A program made the position numbers and the translations under genes. A stretch of 34,769 nucleotides of DNA from Deltaproteobacteria bacterium (GTDB lineage: Bacteria > Myxococcota_A > Polyangia > Polyangiales > JADJMO01), in NCBI GenBank assembly GCA_025363655.1, contig JANYDK010000075.1:1-34769 (forward strand), given 5' to 3'. The notes under the pieces are model-generated. The model was not told where the DNA came from, did no database searches, and saw nothing but the letters and a program-made list of their open reading frames with translations. How positions within the stretch are numbered: the stretch's first letter is position 1; the number at the start of each line of letters is the position of its first letter. This document shows positions 8,285 through 15,568 of the stretch, piece after piece.

Positions 8285-9161
8285 CGAAGCGGCCACACGC
8301 GGTCACCCCGCCGGCCTCGCCCACGAGCTCGTCCGCGCCGAAGGCTCATCGCCCGACGCGTGGGTGATGATCCTCCACGGGATCCTCGGAATGGGCCAGA
8401 ATTTCCGGTCATTCGCGCGCAAGCTGGTCCAGCGCGCGCCGACGTTCGGGCTCTGTCTCGTCGATCTTCCGCAGCACGGCGGTTCGCGTCGACTCCCGCC
8501 GCCGCACACGCTCGATGCCGCAGTCGATGCGCTCGGAGAACTTCACGCGCGCTTGCCCGGGCCGTTGCACGCGCTCGTCGGGCACAGCTTCGGCGGCAAG
8601 GTGGCGCTCTCGTTCCTCGCCGCCGACGTCGCGCCCGAGCTCCGGGAGGTCGTCGTCCTCGACAGCAATCCAGGGCCTCGTGAAGGGGGTCGTGGTTCCG
8701 AGTCGACCCTCGCCGTGCTCCGCAAGCTGCGCGCGTTGCCGCCGACATTCGAATCACGCGCCGACTTCGTCGCTCGTCTCCGCGCATCCGGGGAGACCGA
8801 TTCGATCGCGCAATGGCTGGCGATGAACCTCGTGCGCGAGGGCGACGTCCTCCGCTTCGGGCTCGACCTCGACGCCATCGACGCGCTCCTCGACGACTAT
8901 TTCGCGCGTGATTCGTGGGCCACCTTCGAGCATCCGCCGCGCGAGGTGGGCATCACCGCGGTGGTGGGCGGACGAAGCGAGGTCTTTCAAGAAGCCGATC
9001 GCACGCGCCTCGCCCGAGCAGCAGCCGCGAACCCTCGCGTCCACCTCCACGTCATTCCCGCCGCTGGACACTGGGTGCACGTCGAGGCGCAAGACGAGAC
9101 GCTCGATCAAGTGGCGGAGGCCCTGGCGCGCGCCTCTCGTCGCACTATGGTTGGGGCGTGA
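8232..9161 (+). CDS. alpha/beta hydrolase (YbfF-like esterase)
   Basis: This is an alpha/beta-fold hydrolase. It shows the oxyanion-hole loop L-H-G-I-L-G-M-G-Q-N-F, D-L-P-Q-H-G-G-S, the nucleophile elbow G-H-S-F-G-G with its Ser, and a late A-G-H-W-V-H carrying the catalytic His. The order fits the YbfF/esterase-like group; the natural substrate is unknown. The start is uncertain. Homology seems to begin around L-A-H-E-L-V (8316), but no ATG lies nearby in frame; GTG at 8232 (chosen), ATG at 8139 and GTG/ATG at 8364/8367 are possible, and the first two overlap the preceding gene. The stop overlaps the ctaA start (GTGA). Confidence 0.82.
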   Translation: MTRSPIPATNSSSSAPADEAATRGHPAGLAHELVRAEGSSPDAWVMILHGILGMGQNFRSFARKLVQRAPTFGLCLVDLPQHGGSRRLPPPHTLDAAVDALGELHARLPGPLHALVGHSFGGKVALSFLAADVAPELREVVVLDSNPGPREGGRGSESTLAVLRKLRALPPTFESRADFVARLRASGETDSIAQWLAMNLVREGDVLRFGLDLDAIDALLDDYFARDSWATFEHPPREVGITAVVGGRSEVFQEADRTRLARAAAANPRVHLHVIPAAGHWVHVEAQDETLDQVAEALARASRRTMVGA

Positions 9162-10162
9162 ACGCAGCGCTCACCAGCTCGCAGCGAAGCTTTCGTCGCT
9201 TCGCCATCGCAACGTTGGCGGTGACGTTGCTCGTCATCCTCTGGGGCGCCTACGTCCGCGCCAGTGGCTCGGGTGCCGGCTGCGGCAACCATTGGCCGAC
9301 GTGCAACGGCGAGGTCATCCCGCGCCCGAAGTCGATCCAGACGGTCATCGAGCTCACCCATCGGGTCACGTCCGGGCTCGCGCTCTTGATGGTGTTTGGT
9401 CAGTTCGTCGCCGCGCTCGTCGTCTTCCCCTTCCGTCATCGCACGGTGCGCGCGGCGGCGTGGTCCTTCTTCTTCATGCTCACGGAAGCAGGCGTCGGCG
9501 CCGGCCTCGTGCTCTTCGAAATGGTCGCTCACAACAAGTCGATCGCGCGCGCATGGTGGATGGGGGCGCACCTCGTCAACACGTTCGTGCTCATCGGCGT
9601 CCTCGCGCTCACCGTCTTCCACGTCGGCTCGAGCGAGGGTTCGAGCGAAGACGACGCCTCACCGAAGAGCGCTACGCAGCTCGGGTCTTCGTCGACGATG
9701 GTGCGCGCGGGCTACTACGCAGCGCTCGTCGCGCTCGTCCTCGTCGGCGTCAGCGGCGCCATCGTCGCGCTCGGTGACACGCTCTTCCCGAGCGCCTCGC
9801 TCAGCGAAGGCTTCGCCCAAGATCTCTCTCCAGCAGCACATTTTCTCATTCGATTGCGCGTCGTCCACCCCGCGCTCGCGTCGGTGGTCGGCATCGCCAT
9901 CGCCTACGGAGCGGCCCACGTCGGTCGTCGGGTCGGGCCGAGCGCGCGCATGCACTGCAAGGCGATCGTCGTCGCGGTGATCGCGCAAATCTCCATCGGC
10001 TTCCTCAACTTCTTCCTCCTCGCGCCGATCGTCGTCCAGCTCCTCCACCTCTTCGTCGCCGACGTCCTCTGGATCGCCGTCGTCCTCGGCGGCGCCGCAG
10101 TGCTCGGCGCCCCCGCCGTCGTCGAGAGCCCGGAAGCCCATCCAGAAGGAGTCGCCGCATGA
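9158..10162 (+). CDS. ctaA: heme A synthase, CtaA/Cox15 family
   Basis: CtaA/Cox15 oxidises the C8 methyl of heme O to form heme A for cytochrome oxidase. This 334-residue integral membrane protein has about eight hydrophobic segments. It carries the early extracellular motif G-A-Y-V-R-A-S-G-S-G-A-G-C with paired Cys (C42, C49) before C-N-G, then E-L-T-H68-R, a typical heme-ligand region, and later His-containing helices (H-L-V-N, H-P-A-L-A, L-L-H-L-F). The GTG start at 9158 overlaps the upstream stop, and its own stop overlaps the next ATG (ATGA), so three genes are probably translationally coupled. A 20-residue charged insert interrupts the central loop. Confidence 0.88.
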   Translation: MNAALTSSQRSFRRFAIATLAVTLLVILWGAYVRASGSGAGCGNHWPTCNGEVIPRPKSIQTVIELTHRVTSGLALLMVFGQFVAALVVFPFRHRTVRAAAWSFFFMLTEAGVGAGLVLFEMVAHNKSIARAWWMGAHLVNTFVLIGVLALTVFHVGSSEGSSEDDASPKSATQLGSSSTMVRAGYYAALVALVLVGVSGAIVALGDTLFPSASLSEGFAQDLSPAAHFLIRLRVVHPALASVVGIAIAYGAAHVGRRVGPSARMHCKAIVVAVIAQISIGFLNFFLLAPIVVQLLHLFVADVLWIAVVLGGAAVLGAPAVVESPEAHPEGVAA

Positions 10163-10623
10163 GCGCCGAGGTCCAATTCCGACGCGCGCAGCTCGCCGAT
10201 CTAGAGGCCATCGTCACCCTCCTCGCCGCCGACGCGATTCGCGAAAAACCCGAAGATTTGGGGCCTCCGCTGCCTCTCGCCTATCGCGAGGCCTTCGCCG
10301 TCATCGACGCCGACCCTTCGCAAGAGCTCGTCGTCGCCGAGCTCGACGGCCGCATCATCGGCACGCTGCAAGTCACGTTCATCCCCTATTTGATGTACCG
10401 CGGGGGCACGGTCGCCATGATCGAGTCGGTCCGCATCGCCAAAGAGCTGCGCGGCCGTGGCCTCGGCGAACGCCTCATGCGCCACGGCATCGAAGTCGCG
10501 CGCGCCCGCGGCTCGGCCCGCGTGCAGCTCACCTCCAACAAGCAACGTAAAGACGCTCACCGCTTCTACGACCGCCTCGGCTTCGTCGGCTCGCACGAGG
10601 GGTACAAGCTCTTCTTCGGCTGA
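10159..10623 (+). CDS. GNAT family N-acetyltransferase
   Basis: This 154-residue single-domain acetyltransferase has the acetyl-CoA binding loop R-G-R-G-L-G-E-R-L-M (motif A), preceded by the strand A-M-I-E-S-V-R-I, and ends with the typical H-R-F-Y-D-R-L-G-F motif B. The length is normal for the family. The substrate cannot be predicted. It overlaps ctaA by four bases (ATGA), which fixes the start and suggests co-expression with ctaA and the hydrolase, although no functional link is obvious. Confidence 0.88.
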   Translation: MSAEVQFRRAQLADLEAIVTLLAADAIREKPEDLGPPLPLAYREAFAVIDADPSQELVVAELDGRIIGTLQVTFIPYLMYRGGTVAMIESVRIAKELRGRGLGERLMRHGIEVARARGSARVQLTSNKQRKDAHRFYDRLGFVGSHEGYKLFFG

Positions 10624-10649
10624 GGCTCGTCGTCGAGTCCGTCGAGTTG

Positions 10650-10985
10650 CTAGTCGATCCCGCGCTCTTTCCGAGCCTGGATGCAGCGCGGCTCTCCCGC
10701 TTCGAGCATGCGACAGCCCTTCGGCCGCAGCTGGTAAATCGTGCAGCGCACGCGGTCGCCGAGCTTGCCGACGAGGGCGGCGCAGCGACCTGACGGATCG
10801 AGTCGCAAGTGGGGCACGCCGGACTCGTCGTAGACGACGAACTTCTTCTTCAGGTCGGGCTTCTTCAGCAGATCGGTGCCCTTGACCTCGAGGTACCAGA
10901 GGTAACCCTCGGCGACGTTCTCGTCGGGGTTCTTGCAGCAGGCGCCGCAGGTCAGGCAATCGAAGCGGGGAGCGAGGGTCGCCAT
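10650..10985 (-). CDS. YkgJ-type Cys cluster (zinc/iron chelating) protein
   Basis: This 111-residue protein matches the YkgJ-type Cys cluster family: C-L-T-C-G-A-C-C near the N-terminus, G-R-C-A-A-L in the middle, then C-T-I-Y-x-x-R-P-x-G-C. These Cys are thought to bind iron or zinc; members occur beside many metal- and peptide-modifying enzymes, but the exact role is not settled. It is the last gene of a same-strand run that includes the radical SAM/SPASM enzyme, with 22 nt to the preceding gene. It converges on the GNAT gene. Confidence 0.85.
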   Translation of the reverse strand: MATLAPRFDCLTCGACCKNPDENVAEGYLWYLEVKGTDLLKKPDLKKKFVVYDESGVPHLRLDPSGRCAALVGKLGDRVRCTIYQLRPKGCRMLEAGEPRCIQARKERGID

Positions 10986-11007
10986 CGTCAGGCCTTCACG
11001 AGCTCGC

Positions 11008-11568
11008 TCAAAACGTTCCGGTGACGACGATGGTCTGTTCGGACTGTGCGGTCGCGCCGTCGACGTCCTGCATGGTGACGATGATCTTCACGTGATGGTT
11101 CAGCGTCGCGGTCAGCGGCGGCGCGCCCGCTTGATCGAGCTGCATGCGGAGACCGGGCAGCGTGCAGTGACCACCCTCGTCGCGGTCGAGATCGTAAACG
11201 ACCTTGTTTCCGAGCCCATTGAGCGCGATCGGCGCGGCTGGATTCTCGACGTCTTCCATGCGCACGTTGGTGATTGTTCCCTGCTTGCGCACGCCGATGC
11301 TGCGAACGGCGATCCATACGTGATGTCCACCCTGCGGACCGGCCTCCCAGGTCAGCGTCTCGTTCGGCGTCAGGTCGGCGTAGAACGTCTGGCCTTTGCC
11401 GACGGTGACGTCGGGCTTCTGTGCCAGCGACGCCTTGCAGTCGTCGGGGGTGAAGGGCGGTCCGCTCTCGTGGCCACCGTCGCGCGGGCCGGTGTCGCTG
11501 GGCGTCGGCACCGACGACGTCGGGCTACATGCGCATGCGAGGCTCGCGATCAAAAGTGCGCAGCGCAT
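11008..11568 (-). CDS. putative secreted lipoprotein, unknown function
   Basis: This 186-residue protein starts with a short hydrophobic signal ending in a Cys cluster (S-L-A-C-A-C-S), so lipidation is likely, though the lipobox is atypical. A Pro/Ser/Thr linker precedes a beta-rich domain (residues 40-186) with a repeated pattern of polar strands and only two further Cys (D-D-C-K and H-C-T-L), which could form a disulfide. I recognise no family. It lies 19 nt after the DsbD-like gene, so its folding may depend on that thiol pathway. Confidence 0.65.
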   Translation of the reverse strand: MRCALLIASLACACSPTSSVPTPSDTGPRDGGHESGPPFTPDDCKASLAQKPDVTVGKGQTFYADLTPNETLTWEAGPQGGHHVWIAVRSIGVRKQGTITNVRMEDVENPAAPIALNGLGNKVVYDLDRDEGGHCTLPGLRMQLDQAGAPPLTATLNHHVKIIVTMQDVDGATAQSEQTIVVTGTF

Positions 11569-11587
11569 GGGCCTCCGAGTACGGCGG

Positions 11588-13063
11588 CTACTGGACCTTG
11601 GCGAGGGCCGCGACGATCTCGTCGGTGTCGACCTTCTTACGGAAAATCTGCGCCGGGTTCCCCTTCGAGTCGAGGATGACGACCGCCGGGAGCCCCTGCA
11701 CCTCGTATTTCTCGGAATACGACGTGAACTTGGGCGCGGCCACGTCGCTGCCGTCGATGCGGAGGGCGAGGAAGCGGCTGGCGGCCTTCCAGAAGCGCGG
11801 ATCGCCGAAGGTGTCCTTCTCCATCTCGTGGCAGGCGGTGCACCAGTCGGCGCCGAAGTCGATGATCACCGGACGACCTTCTTTGAGGGCAGTCGCGAGG
11901 ATTTTCTCGTCGTCTTCGGACCAGATGACCGGGTGCGGCGTGCCGTCGTCGTTCTTCTTGCCGAGGCCGCTCGCGACTTGCTCTTGCACGCCGGCCGACA
12001 GCGCGGCGACGTAGTGGCTCGGTTCGAGCTGCAACCAGGAGATGAGCGCGAAGCCGCCGTACGTCGCGAGGACGATTCCGAGCCCTTTGCGCACGCGCTC
12101 GACGTTGGTGCCGGAGAACGAGAGGTGCACCGCGCCGATCGCGAGCCCGACGAAGAGGCAGCCGAGCGCGATGGCGAGGAACGTGTTGCCGCGGAAGGCG
12201 GCCGTCTTGAGGATGGCGATGCCGTTCTTCGCGTAGAAGAAGGCGAGCACGAGGAGGACGACGCCGAAGAAGCTCTTCACGTGCTGCATCCACGCGCCCG
12301 GCTTGGGCAGACGTGCAGCGAAGGTGCCGACGAAGAAGAACGGCGTGCCGAGCCCGATCGAGAAGAGGAACACGCTCGCGGTGCCGACCGCGGTGCCGCT
12401 CTGCGAGAACGAGCCGAGAATGCTGGCGAACGGCGCGGTGGTGCAGGGCGACGCGATGAGCCCCGAGACGAGCCCCATGAGGAACGCGCCCTTGAAACCG
12501 ACGCCGCCGACGTTGGCGAGCTTGTTCTGAATCGAGGCCGGGAGGTTGAGCTCGAAGGCGCCGAACATCGACGCCGCCATCACCGCGAAGAGACCGGCGA
12601 GGCCGATGGTGACGTAAGGGCTGCTGAGCGCGCGACCCCACACCGAGTTGGTCATGGCCACGATCATGCCGAGCGGCGTGTAGAGCGCGGCGATGCCGAG
12701 GACGAAGGCGGCCGAGAGCCCCGCCGACTCTTTGCGCGACTTCGCCTGCTTGGCGCCGAAGACCGAGACCGTGATGCCGATCATCGGATAGACGCAAGGG
12801 GTCGCACACGCTGCGAGACCCGCGAGGTAGGCAGCGCCGAACGCGACCAGTGCGCCACCGCTACGGAGCGCGCGCGAGAACATGTCGCCGCCTTGATCGG
12901 CTGCGGGAGGTGCGCTGGCCGCGAGGGCAGGGTGCGTGAACGCGAGCACCACGAGCGCCGCGCCGAGCGCGACGAGCCACGCGTGAGACGTTCGAGAACG
13001 CGACTTCCGAGCGTGCGACGTTCGACGGCCTGAGGCGCGAGGGAGGGTGTCGTTCCAGCTCAT
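11588..13063 (-). CDS. dsbD: DsbD-like thiol:disulfide transporter with C-terminal thioredoxin domain
   Basis: DsbD moves electrons from cytoplasmic thioredoxin across the membrane to reduce periplasmic or exported thiols. This 491-residue version has a signal-like N-terminus (about residues 28-50), then the CcdA-type membrane domain with C86-A-T-P-C90 and I-A-S-P-C207-T-T-A-P, the redox Cys of the family, about eight membrane helices, and a C-terminal thioredoxin domain with D-W-C408-T-A-C411-H-E and a cis-Pro motif G-L-P-A-V. The N-terminal immunoglobulin-like alpha domain of E. coli DsbD is absent, as in shorter family members. It lies 99 nt downstream of the radical SAM gene on the same strand. 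Confidence 0.88.
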   Translation of the reverse strand: MSWNDTLPRASGRRTSHARKSRSRTSHAWLVALGAALVVLAFTHPALAASAPPAADQGGDMFSRALRSGGALVAFGAAYLAGLAACATPCVYPMIGITVSVFGAKQAKSRKESAGLSAAFVLGIAALYTPLGMIVAMTNSVWGRALSSPYVTIGLAGLFAVMAASMFGAFELNLPASIQNKLANVGGVGFKGAFLMGLVSGLIASPCTTAPFASILGSFSQSGTAVGTASVFLFSIGLGTPFFFVGTFAARLPKPGAWMQHVKSFFGVVLLVLAFFYAKNGIAILKTAAFRGNTFLAIALGCLFVGLAIGAVHLSFSGTNVERVRKGLGIVLATYGGFALISWLQLEPSHYVAALSAGVQEQVASGLGKKNDDGTPHPVIWSEDDEKILATALKEGRPVIIDFGADWCTACHEMEKDTFGDPRFWKAASRFLALRIDGSDVAAPKFTSYSEKYEVQGLPAVVILDSKGNPAQIFRKKVDTDEIVAALAKVQ

Positions 13064-13162
13064 GGTGCGATCGGGGTAACCCTACCGCATCGATGCACGC
13101 TCGGCCGCTCCCGGTGCATTCGATCCGAGGGTCCCTGGTGATACGTCGGAAAAATCCGCGGG

Positions 13163-14401
13163 TTACATCACCCGCAATCTTTTCTTCGCGCTCGTTTTCC
13201 CGACTTTCCCGACCGTGATCGCCGCGAGCGGCACCGGCGGCGGCGCGGGCTCGACCACGAGATCGAAGCGACCGTGATCGAACGGTAAGCCCGGCGCGGC
13301 CTCGGCTAGGACCAGCCGCTCGCGTAGACCCTGCTTGTCGTGCTCGAGGGCGCGGTGATGACAGTAGGGATTGTTCCCCCGTCGTCCCATGAGCGTGTGT
13401 CCGGTCCACGTGCAGCCGGCGCGACAGACCTCGGCGTAGTAACAAGAACGACAGAAGCCCCACAGCTCGTCGATCTCGCCTTGCACGCGATCGCGCGCGA
13501 AGCGCAGCTCACGCGTCTCTTCCCAGATGCGTTGGATGCTCAGGTCACGCACGTGACCGCCGGTGTACGAGGCCGTCGGCAGCGAGGGGCAGCCCTTGAT
13601 CGCGCCGTCGGACTCGATGCCGAGCACGTATTTTCCCGCCCCGCAGCCGCTGGTGTGCGCACCGTCGACGGCGCCGCGCTGCAGGTCGGCCTCGTGGGGA
13701 CCGAAGTAACCGACGTTGTTCCCTGGCCAGAGGCGAATGCCGAGCGAGCGCGCGCGCTGCGAGAGCTCGGCGATCTTCGGCATCACCTCGAGCAAATCGT
13801 ACGGCTGGAGAAGCCATTCCGGACGATCGGCGGCGCGCCCGATCGGACCGGTGAGCTGCACCTGCCACGCGCGGGCACCTTCGGCGGCGATCAGATCGAG
13901 CACCGCGTCGAGGTCGGGAAACGAGAGCCGATTGATCTGCGTGTTGACCGACGTGTAGACACCAGCGTCGCGCAAATGGCCGAGCGCCGCGCGTGCCGCC
14001 GCGAAGCTGCCGACGACGTTGCGCTGCCTGTCGTGCGCCGCGGCCATCCCGTCGATCGACACCGAGATCGCATCGATGCCAGCTTCGGCCATCGCGCGCG
14101 CCTTCTCGGCGTCGAGCGAACGACCGCCGGTGGTCATCGTGCACGACATCCCCGCGGCCTTGATCGCGCGCGCGATCGTCGACCAATCGGCGCGCAGATA
14201 GGCCTCGCCGCCGATGATGCTGATCTCGCCGACGCCCATCTCGCCGAGCTGACGAACGACGTCGAGCGCCTCCTCGGTGCTCAGCTCGTCGCCGCGCGCC
14301 TTGCCTGCACGCGAGCCACAGTGGCCGCACGACAAATCACAACGGAGCGTGATTTCCCAGACGACGTACGCGAGGCCGTCGGGCGCGCGACGGTTGGCCA
14401 T
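13163..14401 (-). CDS. radical SAM/SPASM peptide maturase candidate
   Basis: This 412-residue enzyme binds a [4Fe-4S] cluster through C21-D-L-S-C25-G-H-C28 (the CxxxCxxC motif) and uses S-adenosylmethionine for radical chemistry. G-G-E-A-Y-L matches the SAM-contacting GGE motif. A C-terminal SPASM domain is complete: G-C-G-A-G-K...G-x4-C-P, then C-R-S-C-x5-C-R-A-G-C, and a final N-P-Y-C, enough for two auxiliary clusters. Such enzymes commonly modify ribosomal peptides. The start at Met 14401 lies 4 nt after the stop of the upstream P-x-Y-G-x-P protein, which is the best substrate candidate; an ATG 48 nt further upstream would overlap that gene and give a basic, unlikely extension. I cannot name a specific subfamily. 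Confidence 0.9.
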   Translation of the reverse strand: MANRRAPDGLAYVVWEITLRCDLSCGHCGSRAGKARGDELSTEEALDVVRQLGEMGVGEISIIGGEAYLRADWSTIARAIKAAGMSCTMTTGGRSLDAEKARAMAEAGIDAISVSIDGMAAAHDRQRNVVGSFAAARAALGHLRDAGVYTSVNTQINRLSFPDLDAVLDLIAAEGARAWQVQLTGPIGRAADRPEWLLQPYDLLEVMPKIAELSQRARSLGIRLWPGNNVGYFGPHEADLQRGAVDGAHTSGCGAGKYVLGIESDGAIKGCPSLPTASYTGGHVRDLSIQRIWEETRELRFARDRVQGEIDELWGFCRSCYYAEVCRAGCTWTGHTLMGRRGNNPYCHHRALEHDKQGLRERLVLAEAAPGLPFDHGRFDLVVEPAPPPVPLAAITVGKVGKTSAKKRLRVM

Positions 14402-14405
14402 CGAG

Positions 14406-14837
14406 CTACTTCTTCGGCAGCGGCGCCTGTGGAGGCGGCGGCACGCCATACGCCGGAACGTTCACGTTCGTCGGAGGCGGCGGAGGGGGCGGCGGCGGAG
14501 GCGGCGGAGGGGGCGGCGGCGGAGGCGGCGGCACACCGTACGGCGGCACCGGTGCGGTCGGGTTCGTCGACGTCGTCTCGCTCGGCGTCGGCGTCGTGGT
14601 CGGTGACGTCGTCGTCGCAGTGGTCGTAGTGGTCGTCGGCGTGCCCGGCGCAGGCGTCTCGGTGCATCCTGCGAGGCTCGACATGCCGGCGACGATAGCC
14701 GCCGCGACGACGCCTGCCTGCGCCGCCGACGAAGACGAACGAGCAGCCCGCGGGCGCGGCGTGTCGCAGAACGGACAAGCATCGTCCGCGTCGAAGACGT
14801 GCCGTCGACAACCCGAGCAGATGGAGAGCGTGCGCAT
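14406..14837 (-). CDS. zinc-ribbon/lipobox/poly-Pro protein, putative radical SAM substrate 1
   Basis: This 143-residue protein has four parts: an N-terminal ribbon with C7-x2-C10...C21-P-F-C24, a hydrophobic segment (41-57) ending in L-A-G-C58 that resembles a lipobox, a Thr/Pro-rich linker, and a Pro-rich tail with P-P-Y100-G-V-P, an uninterrupted run of 20 Pro (103-122), and P-A-Y130-G-V-P, ending P-K-K. The neighbouring paralogue repeats the same layout. Placement 4 nt before the radical SAM/SPASM gene suggests it is modified by that enzyme, possibly at the Tyr-Gly motifs; this is inference. The start is chosen because the ribbon is conserved from Met1 in both paralogues. The upstream ribosome site is weak. 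Confidence 0.8.
   Translation of the reverse strand: MRTLSICSGCRRHVFDADDACPFCDTPRPRAARSSSSAAQAGVVAAAIVAGMSSLAGCTETPAPGTPTTTTTTATTTSPTTTPTPSETTSTNPTAPVPPYGVPPPPPPPPPPPPPPPPPPPPTNVNVPAYGVPPPPQAPLPKK
14472..14531 (-). repeat. poly-proline codon tract
   Basis: Twenty consecutive Pro codons written as GGN on the plus strand form a simple-sequence tract likely to vary in length. Long Pro runs stall ribosomes and need EF-P, so the tract could also slow synthesis before the last Tyr-Gly motif. Confidence 0.8.
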
Positions 14838-14914
14838 CGTCGGCTGATCGTAGAGCAAGGGCGCCACTTCGCCTACCCCGCCAGAAGAACGAGTGTTCCT
14901 CTCGGTCGGGGAGC

Positions 14915-15439
14915 TCAGAAGTGGCTCGGATCGCCCTTGAACGGCACGCCGTACGCAGGCTTCGGGATAGGCGGCGGCGGCGGCGGAGGAGGAGGAGGAG
15001 GCACGGGCGCTGGCTTGGCGTCGGCGGCCCCGACGTCTCTCGCGGCGTCGGTCGTCGCGTCGGAGGTGCCGGCGTCGGACGAGGGAGAGGCATCGGCCAT
15101 CGGCAACGGCATCGGCGGCGCGCCATACGCAGGAACGTTGTTCATTCCCAGGTCCGTCGGCCGCGGGCTCGGCGTCGGCGCGGGCTCGGTGGTGTCGCTC
15201 GGCTTGGTGGTGATGCGCGTCTCTTTCGGATCGAGCTTTTTCTCTTCTTGTCCGGGTTCGGGACAGGCCACGAGCCCCGTCATTCCCGCCACCAGCACCG
15301 CCGCGACGACGCCTCCGCGTGCGAGCGCGCTCGGTCCCGTGCTGGGCCCTCGCGTGCGCGACGCGCCGCAGAACGGGCACGCCGTCTCGTGCTCGAAGAT
15401 GTGTCGCCGACAGCCGGTGCAAATGTATAAAGAGCTCAT
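14915..15439 (-). CDS. zinc-ribbon/lipobox/poly-Pro protein, putative radical SAM substrate 2
   Basis: This 174-residue protein is a paralogue of the next gene downstream. It has the same Cys spacing (C7, C10, C21-P-F-C24), a matching hydrophobic segment G-V-V-A-A-V-L-V-A-G-M ending in L-V-A-C59, and two tail motifs, V-P-A-Y105-G-A-P and K-P-A-Y163-G-V-P, separated by an Asp/Ser-rich stretch and a shorter Pro run. The C-terminus is K-G-D-P-S-H-F. Conservation of ribbon, lipobox and P-x-Y-G-x-P while the linkers differ suggests these are the functional parts. A good ribosome site (AGGGGA) precedes the ATG. It probably heads the operon with the radical SAM gene. Confidence 0.8.
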   Translation of the reverse strand: MSSLYICTGCRRHIFEHETACPFCGASRTRGPSTGPSALARGGVVAAVLVAGMTGLVACPEPGQEEKKLDPKETRITTKPSDTTEPAPTPSPRPTDLGMNNVPAYGAPPMPLPMADASPSSDAGTSDATTDAARDVGAADAKPAPVPPPPPPPPPPPIPKPAYGVPFKGDPSHF

Positions 15440-15568
15440 GCTTCCCCTGCGGTTCCCTGATTTACTCGGCCGAGCGTAGCGTGAATGCATCCGCTCCGCG
15501 TCTCGTCTTTCGAGGAGACCCGGCGCGCTCGCCGACCTTGGCCGTGCGCTACACTTGGTCCCACATCC

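Noticed and set aside
11396-13033. 545-codon plus-strand ORF
   Set aside because: Antisense to the DsbD-like gene; Arg/Glu-rich with no domain.
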